This document shows positions 44,101 to 51,748 of a DNA stretch of 64,000 nucleotides, in pieces. The stretch covers positions 1,178,001 to 1,242,000 of the forward strand of contig NZ_FNEO01000001.1 in assembly GCF_900100165.1 (NCBI RefSeq), written 5' to 3'. Source of the DNA: Flavobacterium glycines (lineage in GTDB: Bacteria; Bacteroidota; Bacteroidia; Flavobacteriales; Flavobacteriaceae). Both the position numbers and the translations under genes were made by a program. The notes under the pieces are model-generated. The model did not search any database, was not told the DNA's origin, and was given only the letters and a program-made list of their open reading frames with translations. Position 1 is the stretch's first letter, and each line of letters begins with the position of its first letter.

Positions 44101-44435
44101 GAACTTGAGACAATTTTTCTCAAAATCATTGTAGCAGACCAAAACATAAAAAGTATAGTAAAGGCGCTTGAAAAAACGGAAGTCATATTAACCATTAAGG
44201 CTACATGTTGTGCATCTGAAGCAAACATGGCAAAGAAAGCACCAATCATTTGGAATAAAGGAGCTCCCGGTGGGTGGCCAACCTCAAGTTTTGCTGCTGT
44301 GGCAATGTATTCCCCACAGTCCCAAAAACTCATAGTGGGTTCAACAGTAAGGGAATAGGTTATTAATGCGATTCCAAAAGCAATCCATCCTATAATAGTA
44401 TTCCATTTTTTGAAATTGAAAGACTCCTGATTCAT
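41157..44435 (-). CDS. DUF2723 (TMEM260-like) membrane protein, putative protein O-glycosyltransferase
   Basis: A 1092-residue membrane protein. The N-terminal GT-C-like membrane domain begins NTIIGWIAFGIALITYSLTVEPTMSFWDCGEYIA, an acidic Asp-Cys-Gly-Glu site typical of PMT-type transferases, and has about 12 helices to residue 700. A C-terminal soluble region contains TPR-like repeats. DUF2723 is related to human TMEM260, a protein O-mannosyltransferase. Bacteroidetes have extracytoplasmic protein O-glycosylation, so a similar role is plausible but unproven here. It is a single-gene unit bounded by a terminator. Confidence 0.85.
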   Translation of the reverse strand: MNQESFNFKKWNTIIGWIAFGIALITYSLTVEPTMSFWDCGEYIATAAKLEVGHPPGAPLFQMIGAFFAMFASDAQHVALMVNMTSVFSSAFTILFMFWSATMILRKIVSSSEETNKNNDIVILGSSFVASLAYTFSDSFWFNAVEAEVYAMASLLIALLFWLGLRWEQDMDKPKGNKWLLAISLIVGLSFGVHFMALLTIPAIGFLYYFKNYKTVTIKNFIIANIVVVSILLFIFKLLLPLTMAFFAKAEIFTVNSLGMPFNSGTILAALALIAAFYFGLKYTKNKGLATYNTLILCVLFILIGFSTWLMLPIRANANVIINENKPSDAREVLAYYNREQYGSNPLFYGPQYTETFAGLDKDTPYLDKAPNYERDYKTGKYVIVNNYKNAEQNSDNAQKAFLPRMWSSEHIENYINFTNPPQFRINPDYPYENDLAKYGVDASKLSEEEYNRAIAQLKNEVEKTISEFRQAYAQKQIDNEGYVKFLRSYSDYLIIEKPTSADNLRFMAEYQFGYMYWRYLMWNFVGRQNDNQGRYDNQDGNWLSGIKLIDDIHLGSQDNLPSDTLNNKGRNVYYFIPFILGLIGLMYHAGKDLKSFYVLLALFLFTGIALKIYLNERPFEPRERDYALVGSFYVFAIWIGLGVYSLYESAKKYISPKIVGPGIIAASLLTAPVIMASQNWDDHDRSGKYTALAMAKAYLSSCDPNAILFTIGDNDTFPLWYAQEIEGIRTDIKIVNTSLFMTDWYIDQMKTKTYESEPLPISFTHDQYVGDKLDYVVSIPKIKSRWSVKGFMDFVKHPKSTVEMQNGQIIHFYPTNQIRIPVDKNAIIKSKMVAEKDYDSIVPYIDIDIKGSALYKNRLMMLDLVANNNWKRPIYFSGGAFDDEEYLWMKDYLQLDGMVYKLVPVKTSIPKDGNPMEMGKIDSDKMYNIIMKWDWGNSNGDIYHDPETRRESITYRTNLSRLINQLIKEGKIDKAKKVIALAMDKMPIDKFGYYSLLEPFADSYYKVSEVAKAHTLLDKLIGKYKENLNYYSKMSPSDQSDIAIDIVTDIERYRALLEVMKKNNDTAFFQKHKAVFNTYIDIFQRFGRDKE

Positions 44436-44599
44436 GTAGTAAAATTTAGTTAATTTTTCGAGTTACAAAGAAAATGTTTTTTTATTTAAGGATGTAGGCA
44501 TTAACAAAAAATTCTACAAAAGCAGGCTGTTATTTAATTATTTGATTATGAGAAGGTTCTGATTTCAATGATTTTTTTTCGAAAAAAAATGAAAAAAAG

Positions 44600-44630
44600 T
44601 TTGCAGAAACTAAAAAATGCTCTAAATTTG
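44600..44630 (+). promoter_or_regulatory. tRNA-Gln promoter
   Basis: TTTG (44600-44603) and TAAATTTG (44623-44630) are separated by 19 bp, matching the consensus spacing, 44 bp before the tRNA. Confidence 0.8.
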
Positions 44631-44673
44631 CACTCGCTAAACAAAACAACAGTGATGTAAAGCAAACATGGAA

Positions 44674-44744
44674 TGGTCCATGGTGTAATGGTAACACTAC
44701 GGTTTTTGGTGCCGTCTTTCTAGGTTCGAGTCCTAGTGGACCAA
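44674..44744 (+). tRNA. tRNA-Gln (anticodon UUG)
   Basis: The 71-nt gene has a 7-bp acceptor stem TGGTCCA/TGGACCA. The anticodon stem ACGGT/GCCGT holds the loop TTTTGGT (anticodon TTG), and the T-arm is CTAGGTTCGAGTCCTAG. The CCA end is not encoded. A promoter and a strong terminator flank it, so it is a free-standing tRNA. Confidence 0.96.
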
Positions 44745-44745
44745 C

Positions 44746-44777
44746 AAAAAAGTCCCGATTTAATCGGGACTTTTTTT
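44746..44777 (+). terminator. Intrinsic terminator after tRNA-Gln
   Basis: AAAAAGTCCCGATT and AATCGGGACTTTTTT pair around one T and end in seven T. Confidence 0.95.
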
Positions 44778-44794
44778 ATGCGGTAAATTTGCCG

Positions 44795-45619
44795 TTATAT
44801 TTTAAATATAATTAGTGGTTTGTTTATGTGGTTGGCTAAGTCTTCGCTAATACTTCCGGTGAAAAAATGAGAAAGACCGGTGCGTCCGTGTGTGCAAAGG
44901 ATGATTAAATCGGCTTTAATTTCATTTGAGAAATGAATAATTCCTTTTTCTATAGTAGTGTCATTGTAAATATTGGTAGAGAAATTTTGCATATCAAATT
45001 CCTGAGTGAAATTATCCATTAATTTATTTGCTAAGGCTGTGGTTTTAAAACTGCTTGGGGAGCAAATAGTGAGCAGGTGGAGTTTGGCTTGGAATTGATT
45101 GTTGAAATTCAGAATCTTTAGGAAGGGTTTTTTTATTTCTTCTGAAAAATCAGAGGCGAAAACTATGTTTTTAGGGTCAAATGGGGTTATTTCTTCTTTT
45201 ATTACCATAACCGGTGCAGGAGATAAGCGTACTACTTTTTCGGTATTGGAGCCTATGATGATTTCTGTTAGTCCTGATGCGCCGTTAGAGCCCATTATAA
45301 TTAAATCGATGTGGTTGTCTTTGCTGTAAGAAAGGATTCCCTGGGTTGCTCTTTCTAGTTTGATAGCGTCAATAACGGTTAGGCCTTGGAGGAAGTCTTT
45401 TTCTTTGGTATGTTGCATGATTTCTTTTGCTTTTTGCAGAAACAGCATGATTTCCGGAATAGCGGCTCCGCCTGTGATGGCATCGTTCATTTGGCTGGGG
45501 ATTTCCAGCATGTGAAGGAGGTGGATTTCAAAGTCGTTCTTTCGGGCTATTTGTGCCGCAATTTTTAGGGCGTTTTCAGCTCTTGAGGAGAAATCGGTAG
45601 GAACTAAGATTCGTTTCAT
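44795..45619 (-). CDS. Universal stress protein, two UspA domains
   Basis: A 274-residue tandem Usp protein. Domain 1 (about 1-145) starts RILVPTDFSSRAENAL and includes IIMGSNGASGLTEIIIGSNTEKVVRLSPAPVMVI, the G-x2-G-x9-G ATP-binding pattern. Domain 2 (about 150-274) starts NIVFASDFSEE and ends LCTHGRTGLSHFFTGSISEDLANHINKPLIIF. Family members help survival under stress and bind ATP. It lies near the tRNA and AraC genes without obvious operon partners. Confidence 0.95.
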   Translation of the reverse strand: MKRILVPTDFSSRAENALKIAAQIARKNDFEIHLLHMLEIPSQMNDAITGGAAIPEIMLFLQKAKEIMQHTKEKDFLQGLTVIDAIKLERATQGILSYSKDNHIDLIIMGSNGASGLTEIIIGSNTEKVVRLSPAPVMVIKEEITPFDPKNIVFASDFSEEIKKPFLKILNFNNQFQAKLHLLTICSPSSFKTTALANKLMDNFTQEFDMQNFSTNIYNDTTIEKGIIHFSNEIKADLIILCTHGRTGLSHFFTGSISEDLANHINKPLIIFKI

Positions 45620-45882
45620 GGCTTTTGGTTTTGGGAATAGGATTTAAAAAGTATTTGGTTACAATAATAAAGGTAAGGAATAATTTTACAGTAATCAATT
45701 GTTCCTTTAATATAATATCTTTTGATTGGAGATATAAAACATTGTTTTATTGCTGTTTATGAAATAGGATAAATGGGAGTTAAGGAGATTTTGTTTTTTT
45801 TTTATTAAATAAAAAAACATTTTGTTGGTTGTAGTTTTATATTGAAAAATACTTGTAAGCTTAAATAGGGATTAAAGAATAT

Positions 45883-46725
45883 TTAAAACTGAGCTCTAAA
45901 TTGAGAAGGTGAAACACCTTTTAATTCTTTAAATTTTCTATTGAAATTAGCGATGTCCTGAAAGCCGGATAATTCAGAAATGCTTGATATGGATAGGTCT
46001 TTGTTGTGGTGTAGCATTTTACATGCATTTTCAATACGGATTTCGATTAAAAATTGAAAAAAAGTTTTGTTTGTTCTTTTTTTGAAATACCTGCAAAAGG
46101 CATTTTTTGTCATATTGGCTTTCTCTGCTACCTCTTCTAAGGTTATTGCTTTGTCAAATGAACTTATGGCATAATTAAATACATCATTCATCCTGCGACC
46201 TTCGTCTTCAGTATATTTTTTTCTGCTTACAAAGGAGGAAAGTGAGTTTGTTTGAGCAAGGACAATATGATTTAGAATTTTTAAAAGTGATGAAATTCGT
46301 TGAATTTTATTTTGATTCTTTAATTTAAAAAATAAAAGAGCTATCTTTTTTTTTTTAGTTAAGACCTTCATTCCGTATTCTGATTTTTTAAAAAAATCAT
46401 CAATATCACTCATGTCATTTAAACTAAAGAAATCTTTTCCAAATGAATTTTTTGTAAAAAATAAGGTAAGCATCTCAGACGAAGAAGAAGAGTCTTGGTC
46501 TGTTCTAAAAACATGAGGTATATTTTCTCCTATTACTAAAATGTCATCTTCTTTATATTCATTGATTGAGTCGCCAATAATTAGCGTACCTCTTCCTTTA
46601 AGAATATAACTAATCTGAATTTCTTCATGTTGGTGTAATTGGTCATAAAAAACAGGACCAATATCTTCCTGGTATACCAAAGCTTCTTTTTCTGGTTTGG
46701 GTATTTTAAATGGTAGGACTTTCAA
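45883..46725 (-). CDS. AraC family transcriptional regulator with cupin sensor
   Basis: A 280-residue regulator. An N-terminal cupin-type sensor (about 12-110, FYDQLHQHEEIQISYILKGRGTLIIGD) is followed by the C-terminal double helix-turn-helix. The first motif is ITLEEVAEKANMTKNAFCRYFK and the second is SISSISELSGFQDIANFNRKFKELKGVSPSQFR. It is divergent from the hydroxyproline pathway genes across 142 bp that contain an ATTAAT direct repeat, so it probably activates that operon in response to hydroxyproline or a related compound. The ligand is inferred. Confidence 0.93.
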   Translation of the reverse strand: MKVLPFKIPKPEKEALVYQEDIGPVFYDQLHQHEEIQISYILKGRGTLIIGDSINEYKEDDILVIGENIPHVFRTDQDSSSSSEMLTLFFTKNSFGKDFFSLNDMSDIDDFFKKSEYGMKVLTKKKKIALLFFKLKNQNKIQRISSLLKILNHIVLAQTNSLSSFVSRKKYTEDEGRRMNDVFNYAISSFDKAITLEEVAEKANMTKNAFCRYFKKRTNKTFFQFLIEIRIENACKMLHHNKDLSISSISELSGFQDIANFNRKFKELKGVSPSQFRAQF

Positions 46726-46776
46726 GGGAGTGTTTTTTTATTTATGTAAATATTATCAAAAAAAAATAATTATGCA

Positions 46777-46801
46777 ATATTAATGGTAATATAGTATTAA
46801 T
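46777..46801 (+). promoter_or_regulatory. Candidate AraC-type direct-repeat operator
   Basis: ATATTAAT (46777-46784) and GTATTAAT (46794-46801) repeat the core TATTAAT 17 bp apart, near two helical turns, within the divergent spacer. The core is A/T-rich and could arise by chance. Confidence 0.4.
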
Positions 46802-46821
46802 AAGAGTTAACAATCTCCAAG

Positions 46822-46849
46822 TTGGACCATGGAATTAGCATTAATTTTG
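46822..46849 (+). promoter_or_regulatory. Candidate promoter of the hydroxyproline operon
   Basis: TTG (46822-46824) and TAATTTTG (46842-46849), spaced 17 bp. The start would lie near 46856, only about 12 nt before the ATG at 46868, leaving a very short leader. Confidence 0.4.
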
Positions 46850-46867
46850 TTAAAAAATGAATATATT

Positions 46868-47782
46868 ATGAAAGTAAATTGGTCAGGAGTTATGCCGGCA
46901 GTTACAACTAAGTTTACTGCTGATGATAAATTAGACTTCAACATGTTTGAAGTTAATCTAAAAGCACAGATCGACGCAGGAGTCAGTGGTATTATTTTAG
47001 GAGGAACCCTTGGTGAGGCAAGTACGCTTCTTGAAGAAGAAAAAACTCAGTTAGTGAGAGAAACAGTGAGAAAGGTCGATGGTAAAGTGCCTGTTATTAT
47101 GAATATTGCTGAGCAAACTACTCGCGCTGCAATTATAGCAGCAAATAAAGCCGAAGAGGATGGAGCAACAGGTCTTATGATGTTGCCTCCAATGCGATAT
47201 AAAGCAACTGATCACGAAACAGTTACTTATTTTTCAGAAGTAGCTAAAAGTACTTCTTTGCCAATAATGATTTACAACAATCCTGTAGATTATAAAATTG
47301 AAGTAACATTAGATATGTTTGAAGAAATGTTGAAATATGATAACATTCAGGCAGTTAAAGAATCTACTAGAGATATTTCTAATGTTACTAGAATTATCAA
47401 CCGTTTTGGTTCTCGTCTTAAAATTTTATCAGGTGTTGATACTTTAGCTCTTGAAAGTCTTTTCATGGGAAGTGACGGATGGGTTTCTGGTTTAGTAGAT
47501 GCATTTCCAAGAGAAACAGTAGCGATTTTTAAGTTAGCTAAAGCAAAAAGATACGATGAAGCCTTAGCAATTTACAGATGGTTTTTGCCTTTATTAGAAT
47601 TAGACATCAATTCATTGTTAGTTCAAAATATTAAATTAGCAGAAGTTTATACTAACTTAGGAACTGAATTTGTACGTGCACCAAGATTACCCCTGCATGG
47701 AGGAGAAAGGGCTCGTGTAATTGCTATTATTGAAAATGCATTGAAAACAAGACCGACTTTACCTGATTATTTAAATATATAA
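46868..47782 (+). CDS. Dihydrodipicolinate synthase family; probable 1-pyrroline-4-hydroxy-2-carboxylate deaminase
   Basis: A 304-residue TIM-barrel protein of the DHDPS/NAL family. GGTLGEASTL is the substrate loop and K164 (in IQAVKEST) the Schiff-base lysine. MIYNNPVDY supplies the conserved Tyr. In the microbial trans-4-hydroxyproline pathway an enzyme of this family deaminates and dehydrates pyrroline-4-hydroxy-2-carboxylate to 2-oxoglutarate semialdehyde. Its three partner enzymes are the next three genes, so this role is favoured over lysine synthesis. The frame extends to 46829, but the ATG at 46868 begins the known N-terminus (MKVNWSGVMPA). Confidence 0.88.
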   Translation: MKVNWSGVMPAVTTKFTADDKLDFNMFEVNLKAQIDAGVSGIILGGTLGEASTLLEEEKTQLVRETVRKVDGKVPVIMNIAEQTTRAAIIAANKAEEDGATGLMMLPPMRYKATDHETVTYFSEVAKSTSLPIMIYNNPVDYKIEVTLDMFEEMLKYDNIQAVKESTRDISNVTRIINRFGSRLKILSGVDTLALESLFMGSDGWVSGLVDAFPRETVAIFKLAKAKRYDEALAIYRWFLPLLELDINSLLVQNIKLAEVYTNLGTEFVRAPRLPLHGGERARVIAIIENALKTRPTLPDYLNI

Positions 47783-47801
47783 TCACTAAAAAAACAAGTT
47801 T

Positions 47802-49370
47802 ATGATTACTGGAAAAAATTATATTGGGAGTTCACTTTCCGCCAAAGGGGATATTACATTTAGAACAATAAATCCAGTAGAAAATTTAGTTAACCAACCG
47901 TTTTTTGTTGAGGCGACAGATGATGAGATTAATCACGCTGTTGCCTTGGCAACAAAAGCATTTAATGAGTACAGTACTATTTCAGATGCCAAAAAAGCAG
48001 ATTTTTTGGAGGCAATTGCTAATGAAATAGAAGCTCTTGGTGATGATTTATTGCAAATATATACTAAAGAATCAGGGCTGCCTGCCGGCAGGGCTACAGG
48101 CGAAAGAGCCAGAACAATGGTGCAGTTGAAAGCCTTTGCTACAATGCTAAGAGAGGGATCTTGGGTTGAAGCCATTATTAATAAAGTTGGTGATACCATA
48201 GATATTCGAAGAATGTTAATTCCTATTGGTCCTGTTGTGGTTTTTGGTGCGAGTAATTTTCCTTTGGCTTTTTCAACTGGAGGAGGTGATACAGCGAGTG
48301 CTTTGGCAGCTGGATGTCCTGTCATTGTGAAATCTCATCCGCTTCATGCAGGTACAGCTGAGATGGTTTCTTCGGCAATTATCAAAGCAGTTCAAAAAAC
48401 AGGAATGCCTGATGGAGTTTTTTCTAATTTGAACAGTAGCGGAATAGCTGTAGGTGTAAAATTAGTGGAACACCCTGATATAAAAGCTGTTGGGTTTACT
48501 GGAAGTATTAAAGGAGGAACCGCTCTTTGCGAAATTGCAGCTAAGCGAGAAATCCCAATTCCTGTTTATGCAGAAATGTCCAGTATTAATCCGGTGGTCG
48601 TTTTACCATCGGTATTGAAATTGGCTAACAAAGAATGGGCTCAAAAATATGCAGCCGCTATCACAATGGGAACGGGACAATTTTGTACAAATCCGGGACT
48701 TATTTTAGGAATTGCCAGTCAGGAATTAGACGATTTTGCTACTAATCTTGCAGCTGAATTAAACGCAATACAACCAAGTTGCATGCTACACCCTAATATT
48801 AAAGCACTTTATGAATCTCATAAAAATGAAGTATTAGCCCAGGATGGATATACTCAATTAACTAATTTGGATATTGAAGTACAAGAAAATTTTGCTTTGC
48901 AAAATCTAATTTCGGTGTCCGGAGAATTATTTTTAAAAAATAAGGCTTTTCACAATGAAGTTTTTGGTCCTTTTTCAGTAATTGTAAAATGTGAGACAAA
49001 AGAAGAGTTGGATGCAATTATCGAAAATTTAGAGGGACAATTGACAGGAACAATACTTAATACTGATGTTACTGAATTAGTAAGTTTTAAAACTACTATT
49101 GAATTGCTGAAAAATAAAGTTGGACGATTAATTTTTAATAGTGTACCTACAGGAGTTGAAGTTTGTTCAGCTATGACTCACGGAGGTCCATATCCATCAA
49201 CTTCCGATAGTAAATTCACTTCAGTGGGTACAACAGCGGTAAAAAGATGGGTCAGACCTGTAAGCTTTCAGGGTTGGCCAAATGAAATGCTTCCTGAAGC
49301 ATTACAAAATGAAAACCCTTTATCGATTACCCGAACTTTGAATGATATAATAACTAAGGATATTATTTAA
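47802..49370 (+). CDS. 2-oxoglutarate semialdehyde dehydrogenase
   Basis: A 522-residue aldehyde dehydrogenase. The nucleophile is C295 in GTGQFCTNPGL, the signature of the 2,5-dioxovalerate (alpha-ketoglutaric semialdehyde) dehydrogenase clade, and GFTGSIKGG is the NAD(P)-binding block. The catalytic Glu lies in YAEMSSINPV. It oxidises the last intermediate to 2-oxoglutarate, feeding the TCA cycle. It follows the deaminase gene after 19 bp and precedes the epimerase gene after 3 bp. Confidence 0.93.
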   Translation: MITGKNYIGSSLSAKGDITFRTINPVENLVNQPFFVEATDDEINHAVALATKAFNEYSTISDAKKADFLEAIANEIEALGDDLLQIYTKESGLPAGRATGERARTMVQLKAFATMLREGSWVEAIINKVGDTIDIRRMLIPIGPVVVFGASNFPLAFSTGGGDTASALAAGCPVIVKSHPLHAGTAEMVSSAIIKAVQKTGMPDGVFSNLNSSGIAVGVKLVEHPDIKAVGFTGSIKGGTALCEIAAKREIPIPVYAEMSSINPVVVLPSVLKLANKEWAQKYAAAITMGTGQFCTNPGLILGIASQELDDFATNLAAELNAIQPSCMLHPNIKALYESHKNEVLAQDGYTQLTNLDIEVQENFALQNLISVSGELFLKNKAFHNEVFGPFSVIVKCETKEELDAIIENLEGQLTGTILNTDVTELVSFKTTIELLKNKVGRLIFNSVPTGVEVCSAMTHGGPYPSTSDSKFTSVGTTAVKRWVRPVSFQGWPNEMLPEALQNENPLSITRTLNDIITKDII

Positions 49371-49373
49371 AAT

Positions 49374-50384
49374 ATGCCAAGGAAAACATTTTTTTGTGTA
49401 GATGCTCATACTTGTGGAAACCCTGTACGACTAGTAGCCGGTGGAGGCCCCAATTTGATTGGCGTCAATATGAGTGAAAAACGACAACACTTTCTAAAAG
49501 AATACGATTGGATTCGAAAAGGACTCATGTTTGAACCGCGAGGTCACGATATGATGAGTGGAAGTATTCTCTATCCGCCGAGCAATCCGGAAAATGATTT
49601 TGGAATTTTATTTATAGAAACTTCGGGTTGTTTGCCTATGTGCGGACATGGAACGATAGGAACTATTACAATTGCCATCGAAGAAGGGCTGGTTATTCCT
49701 AAAGTACCAGGAAAAATAAAAATGGAAGCTCCGGCAGGTTTGGTCCAAATTGAATACCAACAAACGGGAAAAAAAGTAGATTGGGTTCGTTTAACAAACG
49801 TGAAATCGTATTTAGCAGCCGAAGGACTTACTGTAGATTGTCCGGAATTAGGGGAAATTGTTTTTGATGTCGCCTATGGAGGGAATTATTATGCTATTAT
49901 AGATCCACAGCAATATTTTTCAGGAGTTCAGGATTTTACTGCTTCTAAAATTGTGCAATACAGTCAGGAAGTTCGAAAAAGAATTAATGAAAAATACCCA
50001 AATATGTTTATTCATCCCGAAAATGATACCATTAGGGATGTGACGCATATGCTTTGGACAGGTGATCCTATCGATCCAACTTCTTCTGGCAGAAATGCGG
50101 TCTTTTATGGAGATAAAGCTATTGACAGATCTCCTTGCGGAACGGGAACTTCTGCAAGAATAGCGCAGCTTCACGCCAAAGGAAAATTGAAAAAAGGAGA
50201 AGATTTTATACACGAAAGTTATATTGGAAGTAAATTTATTGGACGGGTAGAAGAGGAAACTTCTATTGGAGATATTAAGGCTATTGTTCCAAGTATTCAG
50301 GGATGGGCAAAAGTGTATGGATACAATAACATCATTATTGATGATGAAGATGATCCTTATGCGTTTGGTTTTCAAGTGATTTAA
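49374..50384 (+). CDS. 4-hydroxyproline 2-epimerase (proline racemase family)
   Basis: A 336-residue proline-racemase-fold enzyme. Both catalytic cysteines are present: C90 in PMCGHGTIG and C255 in SPCGTGTSAR. Two Cys marks an epimerase or racemase; trans-3-hydroxyproline dehydratases have Thr at the second site. In this operon it would convert trans-4-hydroxy-L-proline to cis-4-hydroxy-D-proline, the first step. The start 3 bp after the dehydrogenase gene indicates coupled translation. Confidence 0.92.
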   Translation: MPRKTFFCVDAHTCGNPVRLVAGGGPNLIGVNMSEKRQHFLKEYDWIRKGLMFEPRGHDMMSGSILYPPSNPENDFGILFIETSGCLPMCGHGTIGTITIAIEEGLVIPKVPGKIKMEAPAGLVQIEYQQTGKKVDWVRLTNVKSYLAAEGLTVDCPELGEIVFDVAYGGNYYAIIDPQQYFSGVQDFTASKIVQYSQEVRKRINEKYPNMFIHPENDTIRDVTHMLWTGDPIDPTSSGRNAVFYGDKAIDRSPCGTGTSARIAQLHAKGKLKKGEDFIHESYIGSKFIGRVEEETSIGDIKAIVPSIQGWAKVYGYNNIIIDDEDDPYAFGFQVI

Positions 50385-50405
50385 TTTTGGTTAATGATTA
50401 TTAAA

Positions 50406-50449
50406 AAAAATCATTGGTGTGTTGTAAATGCTTCGTGCCAATGATTTTT
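50406..50449 (+). terminator. Hairpin between epimerase and oxidoreductase genes
   Basis: AAAAATCATTGG and CCAATGATTTTTA are complementary arms around a 20-nt loop, ending in T. It lies inside the operon and could terminate partially and lower expression of the downstream genes. Confidence 0.6.
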
Positions 50450-50463
50450 AAATTTATAGCATA

Positions 50464-51696
50464 ATGAAAAAAGTAAGTATTATAGGTGGTGGTATAATAG
50501 GTTTGTGTTCAGCTTATTATTTGGCTAAAGAAGGTCATGAAGTAGTTGTTTTTGATAAGTCGGATATGACAGATGGTTGTTCTTATGGAAATGCGGGGAT
50601 GATTGTTCCTTCTCATATTATCCCGTTGGCGCAACCCGGAATGATGGCACAAGGAATAAAATGGATGTTTGACAGTCAAAGTCCCTTTTATGTTCAGCCA
50701 AGATTGAACGTAGATTTATTAAAATGGGGATGGCAATTTTATAAAAGTGCGACTCCACAACATGTTGAAAAATCGATGCCAGCTCTTTGTGATTTGTCAC
50801 TTTTAAGTAAAGAATTATATCAGGATTTGGCTAACGAAAGTGCTTCTTTTTTCTATGAAGAAAAAGGACTTTTAATGCTTTATAAAACCGATAAGACTGC
50901 AGAAGAAATTTATCATGAAGGGAAATTAGCAGAAGGATTAGGCTTAGAAGTTGATTTTCTTTCTAAAGAACAGGTTGCTAAATTAGAAACAGGTACAAAA
51001 ACTAATGTGATAGGAGGAGTTCATTATAAAAGTGATGCGCATTTATATCCTCAAAGATTCATGCAATTCATTAAGGCTGAATTGGAACGTTTTGATGTGA
51101 AAATATACAGTAATACCTATGTAAATGATTTTATTTTTAGAGGAAATACTATAGCAGGAATCAGCACTGATAAAGGAGTTTTTACAACAGATGAGGTAGT
51201 TTTAGCTACAGGTTCCTGGAGTCCAGAATTAGCTAAGAAATTAAAAATTTCTATATCCCTTTTACCAGGCAAAGGCTATAGTTTTACACTGAAAGATCAA
51301 ATTCACAAACCAAGTATTCCTTCAATTCTTTGTGAAGGAAAAGTAGCAGTAACACCAATGAATACTGATATTCGTTTTGGAGGAACGATGGAAATTACAA
51401 GTACAAAGGATACTAAAATTAATCAAAACAGGCTTAAAGGGATTGTTAATACTATCAATAATTTTTATCCGGATTTAAACATAACAATGCCAAAAAAAGA
51501 GGATACCTGGTTTGGTTTTAGACCATGTACTCCTTCAGGAATGCCTGTAATTAAGAAAGATTCCAGAACATCAAATTTAATTTTAGCAACAGGACATGCT
51601 ATGATGGGATTAAGTCTGGCTCCTGCAACGGGTAAAATTGTAGCAGAATTAATCGCTGGAAAGCCAACTTCCGTAGATACCACTATGTTTCAATAG
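50464..51696 (+). CDS. FAD-dependent D-hydroxyproline dehydrogenase (DadA-like)
   Basis: A 410-residue FAD enzyme of the DadA family. The dinucleotide-binding start SIIGGGIIGLCSAYYLAKEG is intact, and ATGHAMMGLSLAPATGK near the end is the conserved flavin-contact block. In the pathway it oxidises cis-4-hydroxy-D-proline to pyrroline-4-hydroxy-2-carboxylate. D-amino acid dehydrogenases for other substrates share the family, so specificity is inferred from the neighbours. Confidence 0.9.
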   Translation: MKKVSIIGGGIIGLCSAYYLAKEGHEVVVFDKSDMTDGCSYGNAGMIVPSHIIPLAQPGMMAQGIKWMFDSQSPFYVQPRLNVDLLKWGWQFYKSATPQHVEKSMPALCDLSLLSKELYQDLANESASFFYEEKGLLMLYKTDKTAEEIYHEGKLAEGLGLEVDFLSKEQVAKLETGTKTNVIGGVHYKSDAHLYPQRFMQFIKAELERFDVKIYSNTYVNDFIFRGNTIAGISTDKGVFTTDEVVLATGSWSPELAKKLKISISLLPGKGYSFTLKDQIHKPSIPSILCEGKVAVTPMNTDIRFGGTMEITSTKDTKINQNRLKGIVNTINNFYPDLNITMPKKEDTWFGFRPCTPSGMPVIKKDSRTSNLILATGHAMMGLSLAPATGKIVAELIAGKPTSVDTTMFQ

Positions 51697-51748
51697 TGAT
51701 CAATTTATTTTTCTTAATAATGTGTTTAATTAATATAAAACCTGATAT

